Assembly: GCF_000308835.1 (NCBI RefSeq) | Contig: NZ_BAGN01000236.1 | Location: 1 to 64,000, forward strand | Direction of reading: 5' to 3' | Source: Nocardia vinacea NBRC 16497 | GTDB lineage: Bacteria; Actinomycetota; Actinomycetes; Mycobacteriales; Mycobacteriaceae | DNA: 64,000 nucleotides | In this document: positions 16,283 through 25,776 of the stretch, one piece after another | Position numbering within the stretch: position 1 is the stretch's first letter | Layout: every line of letters begins with the position of its first letter | Position numbers and translations under genes: made by a program | Notes under the pieces: generated by a model | The model's database searches: none | What the model was told of the DNA's origin: nothing | The model's input: the letters and a program-made list of their open reading frames with translations, nothing else

Positions 16283-17902
16283 TCAAGCCGTGGCCTTGGT
16301 GTCCAGCACCGACGCCGACAAACCCACGAGCGACCGCAACATCGCGACCAGCGACCGGGGATACAGGCCCTGATCGGAGCGTGCCGCCACATGCCCGTCC
16401 GGACGCACCAGCAGCGCCCCGCCCTCCGGCAGATCGGTGCAGGCACCCCATTCGGCGCCCAAGCCGTGCACCGCGATCTCGATACCGGTCTCGCGCTGCG
16501 CATCGGCCGCGGCATCGCGCCAGGCAGCCGAGTTTCCGGCGATCAGGATCGCGTAACCGGGTCCACAGAGATCCAAGGTCGACGTGGTGCGCTCGGCGTC
16601 GAGCCACAGGTGCGGCAGTCGCGTTCCGACCTGTCCGGTCAGCCGATCGACGTGCGGCTCGACCCATTCGACGCAATCCGCCGGCTTACGCGATACCGCG
16701 CTCGACGCGTACCGGAAGCGCGACATCACCGCCCCGAAATCCAATCGACGCGCCAAAATCTCCGCATTGTCAGGGGTTTCGATGCCGTAGCGGGTTTCGA
16801 AGTCGTCTCCCAGATTGGCCTGTTCGGCGGCGATGATCGCACGTGACCAGCGTTCGGCCTGATAGGAATCGAGCAGTGCGGGTCCGCCGGTACCCGACAG
16901 CACGGCGGCCAGCTTCCAGACCAGATTATGTGCGTCGGCGACACCGGTATTGCCGCCGAAACCACCCCACGGCGCGTGCCGGTGGGCGGCGTCACCGGCG
17001 AGGAAGATCCGGCCGCGCCGATACTCGTCGGCCACGAAACTGCCGGTGTCCCAAGCACTTCGCGCCAGCACCTCGACCTCGATATCGGGCACGCCGATCA
17101 CGGCGCGGATCAGCTCGACGCAGCGTTCGTCCGGATAGTCCGCGGCCGTCTCACGGGTCGGATCGTATTCGAGCTGGAAGGACCATTCGTCGGTGTTGTT
17201 CTTGGACAAAACGAGTCCGCGCACGGTGTCGTTGCTGATCTCGCACTGGCTGAAGGTGCGACCGCCCAGCACCCCCGTAAGATCCGTCCGCACAAAGGCA
17301 TTGATGTAGTAGCGCGTCGGCGGCAGCTCCCAACCATCGATACCCAGTGCCCGACGGATCGGGCTGGCCGCACCGTCGGCCGCGATGAGGTAGTCGGCCC
17401 GGATAACCGAGCTGCGGCCCGACTCGTCACGCAGGGTTGCGGTGACACCCGCGTCATCGGTTTCGAAGTCGATGAGCTCGACCCCGAATCGGAGGTCACC
17501 ACCGCGTTCGCGTGCCTGCTCCGCGAGCACCGGCTCGAGCAGTACCTGGGGCAGGAAGCAGAACTGCGACGGGCTGGGATCGGCCGCCGCCATTGCCGCC
17601 CGCAAGTGACCGAGGTCGAGCGGCTCGGCGGTGATCAGACTGGTGCCTCGGCTCGCGCCACCGAAGCTGCCCGCCCGCAATGCGGTCGCGGCGGCCTGCT
17701 CGACCCGCCCCTCGACGCCGACCTGACGGAACAGCTCGGTGGTCCTGGTGTGCAGGCCGCGCGCCTTCGGCAACGCCGATGCCCTGGTCCGTTTTTCGAC
17801 GAGAACATAAGGGACATCGTGATATTCGAGGAACAGCGCGGCCGATAGTCCGACCAGGCCGCCACCGACAACGAGAACGGGAATCCGCTGCGTAGGAGTC
17901 AT
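16283..17902 (-). CDS. FAD-dependent aromatic monooxygenase (PheA/TfdB type)
   Basis: A 539-residue single-component flavin hydroxylase. It has an N-terminal Rossmann motif (VLVVGGGLVGLSAALFLEYH), an arginine-rich FAD contact (ALPKARGLHTRTTELF) and the second FAD motif (RIFLAGDAAHRHAPWGGFGG). A C-terminal thioredoxin-like domain ends with LLVRPDGHVAARSD. Relatives hydroxylate phenols, polyketides or antibiotics such as tetracenomycin and rifampicin; the substrate here is unknown. No ribosome binding site precedes ATG 17902. It is monocistronic and separated from lon by a spacer with a strong hairpin. Confidence 0.9.
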   Translation of the reverse strand: MTPTQRIPVLVVGGGLVGLSAALFLEYHDVPYVLVEKRTRASALPKARGLHTRTTELFRQVGVEGRVEQAAATALRAGSFGGASRGTSLITAEPLDLGHLRAAMAAADPSPSQFCFLPQVLLEPVLAEQARERGGDLRFGVELIDFETDDAGVTATLRDESGRSSVIRADYLIAADGAASPIRRALGIDGWELPPTRYYINAFVRTDLTGVLGGRTFSQCEISNDTVRGLVLSKNNTDEWSFQLEYDPTRETAADYPDERCVELIRAVIGVPDIEVEVLARSAWDTGSFVADEYRRGRIFLAGDAAHRHAPWGGFGGNTGVADAHNLVWKLAAVLSGTGGPALLDSYQAERWSRAIIAAEQANLGDDFETRYGIETPDNAEILARRLDFGAVMSRFRYASSAVSRKPADCVEWVEPHVDRLTGQVGTRLPHLWLDAERTTSTLDLCGPGYAILIAGNSAAWRDAAADAQRETGIEIAVHGLGAEWGACTDLPEGGALLVRPDGHVAARSDQGLYPRSLVAMLRSLVGLSASVLDTKATA

Positions 17903-17966
17903 GCCACGATCGTGTGCGCACAGGCTTGCACCGCCCTTGCGTCGCGGTCACGGCGACCATGCATAC

Positions 17967-18000
17967 GAAACGGGCCGTACCCGCAGGTACGGCCCGTTTC
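17967..18000 (-). terminator. Strong hairpin after lon
   Basis: Perfect 15-bp stem GAAACGGGCCGTACC/GGTACGGCCCGTTTC with a 4-nt loop, 9 nt past the lon stop. On the minus strand the stem ends in a T-containing side, as expected of an intrinsic terminator. Confidence 0.85.
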
Positions 18001-18009
18001 AGGCGAATA

Positions 18010-20412
18010 TCAGGCGCTCGCCGCGAAGGCGGGGGCGCCCAGGGCCGGTTCGGCGACCGGCTCGATGGCGTAGGCCAGGATGTCGGCCACATCGGCGACC
18101 GGGCGCACATCCAGGGCGGCCAACACCTCGGCGGGCACGTCGTCCAGGTCCGGCTCGTTGCGGGCCGGGATGAACACCGTCTTCAGCCCCGCACGCTGCG
18201 CGGCCATCAGCTTCTGCTTCACACCGCCGATCGGCAGCACCCGGCCGTTCAGCGTGACCTCACCGGTCATGCCGACATCCGCGCGCACCTGCCGGCCGAG
18301 CGCCAGCGACACCAGGGCGGTGACCATGGTGACACCCGCCGACGGCCCGTCCTTCGGCACCGCACCCGCCGGGAAGTGGATGTGGATATTGCGATCCAGC
18401 ACGGACGGTTCGATGCCGATCTCTGCCAGGTGCGACCGCACGTAGGTGAGGGCGATCTGCGCCGACTCCTTCATGACATCACCCAGCTGACCGGTCAGGG
18501 TGAGCGCACGCTCGCCCTCGGCGCCATTGGCCTCGATGTAGAGGACATCACCGCCGAGACCGGTGACCGCCAAACCCGTTGCCACACCGGGGACCGCGGT
18601 GCGTTCCACCGAATCCGGGGTGAAGCGCGGGCGACCCAGGTAGTCCTTCAGGTTGTCCAGGTCTATGGTCAACGACTCCAGCGCGTCGTAACCGAGCTCG
18701 GCGTCGTAACCCAGCGACACCACATTGTCGGCCGAACCACTTCCATCCTCGGACAGCCGAGTCGCGGCCTTGCGCAATGCCTTCGCGATCAACCGCTCCA
18801 TCTGCCGCACACCGGCTTCCCGGGTGTAGTTGGCCGCGACCTCGCGCAATGCCTCGTCGGTGATCGAAACCTCCTCGGCGGTAAGCGCATTGCGTTCCAG
18901 CTGCCGTGGCACCAGGAAGTCGCGGGCGATGGCCACCTTGTCGTCCTCGGTGTAACCGTCGACGGTGATCATTTCCATGCGGTCCAGCAGCGGGCCGGGA
19001 ATGGTGTCCATGACATTCGCGGTCGCGATGAACAGCACGTCGGACAGGTCCAGATCCAGATCCAGATAGTGGTCGCGGAATGTGTGGTTCTGCGCCGGAT
19101 CCAGCACCTCGAGCAGTGCGGCGGCCGGATCGCCGCGGAAGTCGGAGCCGACCTTGTCGATTTCGTCCAGCAGGACAACGGGATTCATCGATCCCGCCTC
19201 CTTGATGGCACGCACGATCCGGCCCGGCAGCGCACCGACGTAGGTGCGCCGGTGACCGCGGATCTCCGCCTCGTCGCGCACACCACCGAGGGCGACGCGA
19301 ACGAACTTGCGGCCCATGGCCCGTGCCACCGACTCACCGAGCGAGGTCTTGCCGACACCGGGCGGGCCGACCAGCGCGAGCACGGCGCCGGAACCACGTC
19401 CGCCGACGACCTCGAGTCCGCGCGCGGCCCGGCGGGATCGCACGGCCAGGTACTCGACCATGCGATCCTTGACCTCGTCCAGGCCGTGGTGATCGGCGTC
19501 CAACACCGCGCGGGCGGCCGAAACATCGGCGCTGTCGGTGGTTTTCACGGTCCACGGCAGGTCGAGGACGGTGTCCAGCCAGGTCCGGATCCAGCCGGAT
19601 TCCGGGCTCTGATCGCTGGCCCGCTCCAGTCGACCGACCTCGCGCAACGCCTCGGCGCGCACGTCATCGGGCAGTTCGGCCTGCTCGACCCGGGTGCGGT
19701 AGTCGTCGGCACCGTCGGGCTCGTCCTCGCCGAGTTCCTTGCGAATGGCATTGAGCTGCTGGCGCAGCAGGAATTCGCGCTGACTCTTCTCCATGCCCTC
19801 GCGGACATCCTCACTGATCTTCTCGGTGACCTCCGCCTCGGCGATATGTGCCTTGGTCCACTCGATCAGCTTGGTCAAACGCTGTGCGGTATCCGGAGTT
19901 TCGAGCAGCTCACGCTTCTCGTCGGCGGTCAGGTACGGCGCGTAGCCCGCGGTGTCGGCGATCGCCGACGGATCGGTCAGCTGATTGACCGCGTCGATGA
20001 TCTGCCAGGCCTCGCGACGCTGCAGCACCGAAACGACCAGCTTCTTGTATTCGGCGGCAAGCTCTTTGGTGCGACCGTCGGCGACGGGCGTCTCGACCGG
20101 TTCGGCCTCGACCCACAGCGCGGCGCCCGGCCCGGTGACCCCGTGGCCGATCTTGGCACGCCGTTCGGCCTTCAGCACCGCGGCGGGCGCGCCACCGCGC
20201 ATCCGCCCGACCTGTTCGATGGTGGCGACGACGCCGTAGGAGGCGTAGCCCTCGGTCAATCGGGGCGCGAGCAGCACCGCGTCGGTATTCGCGGCGCGCG
20301 CGGCGTCGATGGCGGCCTGCGCCGATTCGTCCAGTTCGATGGGCACGACCATGCCCGGCAGCACGATCGGATCGGTCAGGAACAGCACCGGCAGGTTCTG
20401 TGGTGTAGTCAC
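18010..20412 (-). CDS. lon: ATP-dependent Lon protease
   Basis: Cytosolic AAA+ protease that degrades misfolded and regulatory proteins; about 800 residues. It has an N-terminal substrate domain, Walker A (GPPGVGKTSLGES), Walker B (VVLLDEIDKVGSD) and the C-terminal serine-lysine protease domain with Ser691 in PKDGPSAG and Lys734 in GGVKQK. All catalytic residues are present. I place the start at GTG 20412 (VTTPQNLPVLFLTD), with GGAAGGG 8 nt upstream, rather than the longer frame to 20523. It is divergent from a MerR-family regulator, with 124 bases between. Confidence 0.96.
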   Translation of the reverse strand: MTTPQNLPVLFLTDPIVLPGMVVPIELDESAQAAIDAARAANTDAVLLAPRLTEGYASYGVVATIEQVGRMRGGAPAAVLKAERRAKIGHGVTGPGAALWVEAEPVETPVADGRTKELAAEYKKLVVSVLQRREAWQIIDAVNQLTDPSAIADTAGYAPYLTADEKRELLETPDTAQRLTKLIEWTKAHIAEAEVTEKISEDVREGMEKSQREFLLRQQLNAIRKELGEDEPDGADDYRTRVEQAELPDDVRAEALREVGRLERASDQSPESGWIRTWLDTVLDLPWTVKTTDSADVSAARAVLDADHHGLDEVKDRMVEYLAVRSRRAARGLEVVGGRGSGAVLALVGPPGVGKTSLGESVARAMGRKFVRVALGGVRDEAEIRGHRRTYVGALPGRIVRAIKEAGSMNPVVLLDEIDKVGSDFRGDPAAALLEVLDPAQNHTFRDHYLDLDLDLSDVLFIATANVMDTIPGPLLDRMEMITVDGYTEDDKVAIARDFLVPRQLERNALTAEEVSITDEALREVAANYTREAGVRQMERLIAKALRKAATRLSEDGSGSADNVVSLGYDAELGYDALESLTIDLDNLKDYLGRPRFTPDSVERTAVPGVATGLAVTGLGGDVLYIEANGAEGERALTLTGQLGDVMKESAQIALTYVRSHLAEIGIEPSVLDRNIHIHFPAGAVPKDGPSAGVTMVTALVSLALGRQVRADVGMTGEVTLNGRVLPIGGVKQKLMAAQRAGLKTVFIPARNEPDLDDVPAEVLAALDVRPVADVADILAYAIEPVAEPALGAPAFAASA

Positions 20413-20523
20413 GTGTTCGACCCTTCCAAAAGTTGAGCGATGTCCAGTCAACCCCGGGCATTCCACGTTTGTTCCACACCGCTGCCCACGTTCGCTCAGG
20501 GCGATCAGTGTTCGATGCGGCAC

Positions 20524-20529
20524 TAGAAT
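20524..20529 (+). promoter_or_regulatory. -10 box TAGAAT of the MerR gene, leaderless layout
   Basis: TAGAAT is followed by 7 nt and then GTG 20537, without a Shine-Dalgarno. This is the clearest leaderless start in the window and fixes the MerR start codon. Confidence 0.6.
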
Positions 20530-20536
20530 TCAGAGC

Positions 20537-20980
20537 GTGTTCGAAGTCGATGCGCGGCCGGTATCCGGACCTGTTCGCTGCGACAACCCGGACGGGCTGA
20601 GTATCGGCGAGGCCGCCCGCCGCACCGGTGTCAGCGTGCACACCCTGCGCTACTACGAGCGCGCCGGCCTGGTCATCACCCCCGTCGACCGCACCGCCAG
20701 CGGCCGGCGGCGCTACCACCAGCTCGACCTGGACTGGATCTACGTATGCACCCGGCTGCGAGCCACCGGAATGCCCATCCAGACCATCCGTCGCTACGCC
20801 GAACTCGTGGCCGCCGGAAACGGCAACGAATCGGAACGCATCGCGCTGATGGAGGCACATCGCGCCGAGGTGGTCGCCAAGCTGGCCGAGATCCAGGAGA
20901 ACCTCGTGCTCATCGACCGCAAGCTCGATATCTACCGAGGTCGGCTCGCGATCGGCGACCGCACTGCACACCCGGGCTGA
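20537..20980 (+). CDS. MerR-family transcriptional regulator
   Basis: About 147 residues. The N-terminal winged helix is typical (GLSIGEAARRTGVSVHTLRY, YERAGLV, GRRRYHQLDLDWIYVCTRLR). A C-terminal coiled-coil dimer helix follows (HRAEVVAKLAEIQENLVLID). There is no metal-binding Cys cluster of the MerR, CueR or SoxR kind, so it belongs with the organic-ligand or unclassified members. It is transcribed away from lon and could regulate it. The start is GTG 20537, set by the -10 box 7 nt upstream. Confidence 0.92.
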   Translation: MFEVDARPVSGPVRCDNPDGLSIGEAARRTGVSVHTLRYYERAGLVITPVDRTASGRRRYHQLDLDWIYVCTRLRATGMPIQTIRRYAELVAAGNGNESERIALMEAHRAEVVAKLAEIQENLVLIDRKLDIYRGRLAIGDRTAHPG

Positions 20981-21099
20981 TACGTCCGAGTCCGGTCACC
21001 GTCGATCGAGGTAATCCCGCATTGACACCCCGTCGGAGCCAATGAGAATGTTGGCAGCTAGATATCTCACCACTTGGGCGGCTTCAGGGGGATCCCACG

Positions 21100-22455
21100 A
21101 TGACAACACTCACCTCCGGAGTGTTCATCGATTGGGAAGCGCTGACCGGCCTGTCCAAGTTCTCCGTCGATCTGATCACCTTTCCGATCTTCAGTGCGCT
21201 CGCCGGTTGGCTCACCAACTGGACCGGTGTGCTGATGCTGTTCTGGCCGGTCGTTTTTCGCGGAATCCGGATTCCTGGCCTCCAGGTGTTGTATCCGTAT
21301 TTTCCGCGCCGAGTCCAGGTGCTGCCGACATTCTCCGGTGACGGCCGCCGGTTCGGATTCCAGGGATTCATTCCGGCGCGTGCGGAGAAGATGGCGAGTA
21401 TTTGCGTCGACAAGGCGCTGATGCGCATCGGCAGTCCGCGGGATTTCATCCACGAACTGGATCTGGAGAGTATTGCCGATTACATCGCGATACTCGCGAG
21501 CAAGCAGGTCAAACCGCTCGTCGACGAGGTGATGTACCGGGAGAATCCGGACCTGTGGCGCGGTGTGCCGAAGACGATGAAGCAGGTCATCTATCAGCGG
21601 GTGGACCGGGAGTTGCCCGGATTGACCAGGCGGGCCTTCGAATCGCTCGGCGACAATGTCGACCAGCTCATCGATATCAAAACCTTCGTCATCCGGTACC
21701 TGCAGGAAAACCCGTACATCCTCAAGGATCTGACCACGACCATTGCCGCCCCCGAATTGCGTTTCATGGTGCGCATCGGCCTGCTCGGTGCGCCGTTCGG
21801 CCTGCTGCTCGCACTGTATATGCATGTGCACCACACCATTCCGGTGTTCGGTTGGGTGCCGGGTTGGGTGATCGTGCTGCTTGCCTCGGCGGCGATCGGT
21901 GTGATCGTGAATGTCATCGCGGTCAAAATGGTCTTCGAACCGGGTGATCCGCAGCCGCGCTACAAGTATTTGTGGAAGCAGGCGCTGCTGGCCAAGCGGC
22001 AGCCGCAGGCGGCGACCGATCTCGCGCACATCCTCGCCTACCAGGTGCTGACCCTGCCGAACCTGTCCAAGGAACTGCTCGACGGTCCGAACGGCGATAA
22101 GACCAGGCAGCTGATCGAGCGGCTGGTCTCCGATGAGATCCATCGCCAACTCGGCCCGACCACCTCGATCGTGCGCGTCGCCTTCGGCCGCCGCCAGTTC
22201 GACAATCTCAAGGTCGGCGCCGCGGGCGCGGCGGTCGGACTGGCTCCCAGCCTGGTCGAGGACGAGGCGTTCACCCTCGAACAGGCCAAGAAGATCGACG
22301 AGTTCGCCGCACGCAAACTCCAGGACCTCACCCCGGGGGAGTTCATGGAGATGTTCTACGCCTCCGTCGAACAGGATGCCTGGCTGTTATACCTGCACGG
22401 CGCACTGCTCGGCCTGCTGGTCGGCGCCGCCCACCTGACGATTTTCGGCTGGTAA
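21100..22455 (+). CDS. DUF445 family membrane protein
   Basis: A 451-residue protein with hydrophobic spans at the N-terminus (FPIFSALAGWLTNWTGVLML), centre (IGLLGAPFGLLLALYMHV and GWVIVLLASAAIGVIVNVIA) and extreme C-terminus (GALLGLLVGAAHLTIF). The NWTGV segment near the start and the long soluble helical part between spans are typical of DUF445 (YheB/YjiN) proteins, whose function is poorly known. CAGGGGG lies 8 nt before ATG 21100. It stands alone and ends at a short hairpin with a T6 run. Confidence 0.85.
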   Translation: MTTLTSGVFIDWEALTGLSKFSVDLITFPIFSALAGWLTNWTGVLMLFWPVVFRGIRIPGLQVLYPYFPRRVQVLPTFSGDGRRFGFQGFIPARAEKMASICVDKALMRIGSPRDFIHELDLESIADYIAILASKQVKPLVDEVMYRENPDLWRGVPKTMKQVIYQRVDRELPGLTRRAFESLGDNVDQLIDIKTFVIRYLQENPYILKDLTTTIAAPELRFMVRIGLLGAPFGLLLALYMHVHHTIPVFGWVPGWVIVLLASAAIGVIVNVIAVKMVFEPGDPQPRYKYLWKQALLAKRQPQAATDLAHILAYQVLTLPNLSKELLDGPNGDKTRQLIERLVSDEIHRQLGPTTSIVRVAFGRRQFDNLKVGAAGAAVGLAPSLVEDEAFTLEQAKKIDEFAARKLQDLTPGEFMEMFYASVEQDAWLLYLHGALLGLLVGAAHLTIFGW

Positions 22456-22494
22456 CCGGCCCGAATCCGGTCGTTGGCGGACCCGGGGCAAATA

Positions 22495-22518
22495 CAAGCA
22501 CGCATGCTTGCATTTTTT
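22495..22518 (+). terminator. Intrinsic terminator after the DUF445 gene
   Basis: 6-bp stem CAAGCA/TGCTTG with loop CGCA, followed by CATTTTTT. It is the only classical U-tract terminator seen in the window, 40 nt past the DUF445 stop. Confidence 0.7.
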
Positions 22519-22585
22519 CGGACCCGCTGCGATGCTGAATCACGACGGTGTACGAAGCAGTGCGCCTGGACGGGACAGGGATCTG

Positions 22586-23371
22586 ATGGCCGACCTAGAC
22601 GCGCTTCTGCGCGATTTCGCCGACGACTGCGCGGAACTGGAACGAATCGTCGCCCCGCTGGCGGACTGGTCCGCGCCGACACCGGCGCCCGGCTGGAGTG
22701 TCGCGCATCAGATCGGCCATCTGGCCTGGACCGACGAGGTCGCCGCACTGGCCGCCACCGATCCGGACGGTTTCGCGAAGCTGGTCGAGGAGGCGGGCCC
22801 GAAGGTGTTCACCTTCGTCGACGAGGCCGCCGAGGAGGCGGCCACCGCACCCGCCGCCGAACTGCTCGACCGATGGCGCCGCGGCCGTGCCGGTCTGATC
22901 GAAGCGCTGCGCGCGCTGCCGTCCGGCACCAAACTGCCGTGGTTCGGACCGCCGATGAGCCCGGCATCCATGGTCAGCGCGCGCATGATGGAGACCTTTG
23001 CGCACGGCCAGGACATCGCCGACGCACTCGGGTTGACCAGGACACCGACCGCTCGGCTGCGCACGGTCGCCCATATCGGCGTGCGGACCAGGAACTTCGC
23101 CTACACAGTGCGCGGTAAGACCGTGCCGGCCGAGGAATTCCGAGTCGAACTCACCGCACCGGACGACAGCGTGTGGTCCTGGGGTCCCGAGGATGCCGCG
23201 CAGAAAGTGACCGGTCAGGCAGTCGACTTCTGCCTGCTGGTGACGCAGCGACGTCACCGTGACGATCTCGCGCTGGCAACAGTGGGCGCGGACGCCGCCG
23301 AATGGCTCACCATCGCACAGGCTTTCGCGGGGCCGACGGGTGACGGGCGGTCGGCGGGCCAGTTCGCCTGA
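22586..23371 (+). CDS. TIGR03084-family metal-binding protein (mycothiol-dependent DinB-like fold)
   Basis: About 261 residues with the four-helix fold of maleylpyruvate isomerase-like, mycothiol-dependent enzymes. Probable metal ligands are the His residues of VAHQIGHLAWTD near residue 45 and Glu/His in MMETFAHGQDIADALG near 135-140. Members are widespread in mycolata and the reaction is unproven. I chose ATG 22586 (MADLDALLRDFADDC), preceded by ACAGGGA; the frame extends further upstream without support. It is a single gene between terminator-like DNA and an unknown secreted protein. Confidence 0.85.
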   Translation: MADLDALLRDFADDCAELERIVAPLADWSAPTPAPGWSVAHQIGHLAWTDEVAALAATDPDGFAKLVEEAGPKVFTFVDEAAEEAATAPAAELLDRWRRGRAGLIEALRALPSGTKLPWFGPPMSPASMVSARMMETFAHGQDIADALGLTRTPTARLRTVAHIGVRTRNFAYTVRGKTVPAEEFRVELTAPDDSVWSWGPEDAAQKVTGQAVDFCLLVTQRRHRDDLALATVGADAAEWLTIAQAFAGPTGDGRSAGQFA

Positions 23372-23716
23372 CCCGCCGCATCCGAACCATCGGGTCCGAC
23401 CGGAATTCTGAGTGCGGGCGAGCGCCACACTTGGGTGCGCCGTTCGTGTCGGCCGGACGCCGTTGGCCGGGTGTCTCGATGTGGCAGTCGAGAATGGCGC
23501 TCGCCAGCTAAGTGTATTTACCCGCTCGTCAGCTTGTAGAAACATTGACGACGCCATTCGGCTCGAGATCGGTATCGCGGGCGTCCCGGCTTTGTGATGC
23601 TGATCTCCCCCATGCGGTGCTACCTGCGGCCGCCCCTGTAACCTGGACAAGCGTACGGCTTTCAACGATGCGGGCCACGTTGTGAGGGGATCAGGGGCGG
23701 ATGGAAGGAACGCATC
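23372..23716. other. 345-base spacer with no recognised gene
   Basis: Only a weak 61-codon frame (23412-23597) is present. It has no ribosome binding site and no family resemblance. No strong hairpin or repeat was seen. The region presumably holds the promoter of the secreted-protein gene at 23717. Confidence 0.5.
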
Positions 23717-24424
23717 GTGGCACATAAGCCTGCCCAAATCGCTCGGCATGCCGCCATCGTGCTCGCGGGCGCCGCCAGCCTCAGTCTCACCGTTACCGCG
23801 GGGGCCTACATCGGCCACCAGATGGCCGACACCCAGCACGCCACCAACGACGTGGCCGCACCACCTGCGGTCCGGATTCCAGATGTCGACACCGACTACG
23901 GACCTGTGCTCTCCGATGCCGTATTGACCGGTGGAACTCGCGATTTGCCCGCACTATTCGGCCGCTTCCCCGCGGAATCCAGCGATGGCGTGGTGAAAAT
24001 CTCTCAGGCCCATACAGATTCGCCCGCCTCCGCCGGAATCAGCGGCAAACTGCGCCTCGGCACCGCCTATGTCGGCGCGGAGGTGGCACCGGGCCGCGCG
24101 AATTCCGTCGCCTTCACGGTGGATACCAATGCGCTGACAGCACTGACGGATTTCCTGCTCACCGAACCGGTTCGGAACCGGCTCGGCATCCACGCCGAGC
24201 CGGGCGGGGTCACCCAGTTGCGCACCGAGGTCGATACGCACAACGGCGAAGTGACATTCACCTTCTCGGATCCGACCCTCGGTGAACACGGCCTGCGCCT
24301 CGATCGCAATCCCGCGCCGAGCACCGAATATGCTGCGAACGTTGAAGATTCGGCCACGTCGGGAACGGGCGACGCGCCCCCGAATCCGACCATGACGACG
24401 GCGAACCACACCATCGCGGTCTAG
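23717..24424 (+). CDS. Exported or membrane-anchored protein of unknown function
   Basis: A 235-residue protein with an N-terminal export segment (HAAIVLAGAASLSLTVTAGAYIGH) that may be cleaved or serve as an anchor. The remainder is hydrophilic and probably lies outside the membrane, with a beta-rich middle (ISGKLRLGTAYVGAEVAPG, GEVTFTFSDPTLGEHGLRLD) and a low-complexity Thr/Asn/Pro tail. I do not recognise the family. GTG 23717 is well supported by GGAAGGA 7 nt upstream. The L-2-hydroxyglutarate oxidase gene follows after 19 bases but has its own leaderless-type promoter. Confidence 0.7.
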   Translation: MAHKPAQIARHAAIVLAGAASLSLTVTAGAYIGHQMADTQHATNDVAAPPAVRIPDVDTDYGPVLSDAVLTGGTRDLPALFGRFPAESSDGVVKISQAHTDSPASAGISGKLRLGTAYVGAEVAPGRANSVAFTVDTNALTALTDFLLTEPVRNRLGIHAEPGGVTQLRTEVDTHNGEVTFTFSDPTLGEHGLRLDRNPAPSTEYAANVEDSATSGTGDAPPNPTMTTANHTIAV

Positions 24425-24430
24425 TCCGCC

Positions 24431-24436
24431 TACGCT
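24431..24436 (+). promoter_or_regulatory. -10 box TACGCT of lhgO, leaderless layout
   Basis: TACGCT lies 7 nt before ATG 24444, with no Shine-Dalgarno, inside the short gap after the preceding gene. Confidence 0.45.
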
Positions 24437-24443
24437 GCGTCCC

Positions 24444-25625
24444 ATGTACGACTTCTGTGTCATCGGGGGCGGGATCGTCGGAGTCGCGACGGCGCATCGG
24501 ATTCTGCGCCGTCATCCGGGTGCGAGCCTGGTGCTCGTCGATAAGGCCGACGCACTCGCGACCCATCAGACCGGACACAACAGCGGCGTCATCCATTCCG
24601 GCATCTACTACCCGCCGGACAGTCTGAAGGCGCGCCTGTGCCGAAAAGGCGCCGCCTGGACCAAGGAATTCGCCGCGGCACACGGCATTCCGTTCGAGGT
24701 CTGCGGAAAGCTGCTGGTGGCCACCGATGCCGCCGAATATCGGCGAATGCTCGCGCTGCACGAACGCTCGGTCAGCAACGATGTCGATGTCGAACTCATC
24801 GACACTGCCGAACTAACTCGCCGCGAACCGCACGTGGCCGGCGTCGGCGCATTGTTCGTGCCCGCCACCGGCATCATCGACTTCACCCGCGTCACCAACG
24901 CACTCGCCGAGGAGGTCCGGGCCGCGGGCGGCGAAATCGTGCTGAATGCCGAGGTCACCGCGCTCACCGAAACCGCCGACGCGATCACCGCGGCGGCGGG
25001 TCCCGCGGGTTCCTGGACGGCGCGCACCCTGGTGGTCTGTGCGGGTCTGCAGGCCGATCGGATGGCCGCACTCGCCGGTCTGCACACCGATTTCCGCATC
25101 GTGCCGTTCCGCGGCGAGTACTACCAGCTACCGCCCAGCCGATCCGGACTGGTGCGCACGCTGATCTATCCGATTCCCGATCCGAATCTGCCCTTCCTCG
25201 GGGTTCATCTGAGCCCGATGATCGATGGCACCCTGACCGTCGGCCCCAATGCGGTGCTCGGCCTGGCCAGGGAGGGCTACCGCAAGAACAGCTTCGACGC
25301 CCGCGACGCCCGTGCGGTGCTCGGTTTTCCCGGCTTCCACCGGGTGGCCCGCGCCCATGTGCGCACCGGACTGCGCGAGTTGCGCAACTCCCTGTTCAAA
25401 CGCGGTTATCTGGCCGAATGCCGAAGGTACTGCCCGGAGCTCACGATCGCGGATCTGCGACCACGCGAGGCGGGCATCCGCGCGCAAGCGGTACTGCGCG
25501 ACGGCACCCTCGTACACGACTTCCTGATCGAACGCACACCGCGCTCGATTCACGTGCTCAACGCACCGTCACCGGCGGCGACCTCCGCCATGCCGATCGC
25601 CGAATACATCGTCGACCAACTGTGA
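24444..25625 (+). CDS. lhgO: L-2-hydroxyglutarate oxidase
   Basis: FAD enzyme that oxidises L-2-hydroxyglutarate to 2-oxoglutarate, removing a by-product of central metabolism. The 393-residue protein has the Rossmann motif GGGIVG at 8-13 and the LhgO signature GHNSGVIHSGIYYPPDSLKA near 45-65. VPATGIIDFTRVTNALAEE, VPFRGEYYQL and GPNAVLGLAREGY also match this branch of the DAO family. Length is normal. The start follows a leaderless-type promoter. No obvious metabolic partner is adjacent. Confidence 0.92.
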   Translation: MYDFCVIGGGIVGVATAHRILRRHPGASLVLVDKADALATHQTGHNSGVIHSGIYYPPDSLKARLCRKGAAWTKEFAAAHGIPFEVCGKLLVATDAAEYRRMLALHERSVSNDVDVELIDTAELTRREPHVAGVGALFVPATGIIDFTRVTNALAEEVRAAGGEIVLNAEVTALTETADAITAAAGPAGSWTARTLVVCAGLQADRMAALAGLHTDFRIVPFRGEYYQLPPSRSGLVRTLIYPIPDPNLPFLGVHLSPMIDGTLTVGPNAVLGLAREGYRKNSFDARDARAVLGFPGFHRVARAHVRTGLRELRNSLFKRGYLAECRRYCPELTIADLRPREAGIRAQAVLRDGTLVHDFLIERTPRSIHVLNAPSPAATSAMPIAEYIVDQL

Positions 25626-25776
25626 CTCCGCCGAGTTAGCTGGGTTGCGCATTCCAGCAAACCAAGCGACCACCCGGTCATGAATGCGGTAAGCCCGCCA
25701 ACCAAATTCCGGGCAACACCTCGAATAAAGAGGAGAGCTGTAGTACTTTTAGCGGCAGCCAACAGGGAGGGGCCCT

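Noticed and set aside
17914..20436. 840-codon plus-strand ORF opposite lon
   Set aside because: It mirrors lon exactly, is low-complexity (Arg/His/Gly/Asp-rich) and has no family motifs. Long antisense frames are expected in GC-rich coding DNA.
23412..23597. 61-codon ORF in the spacer before the secreted protein
   Set aside because: No ribosome binding site, no family resemblance and mixed composition; probably chance.
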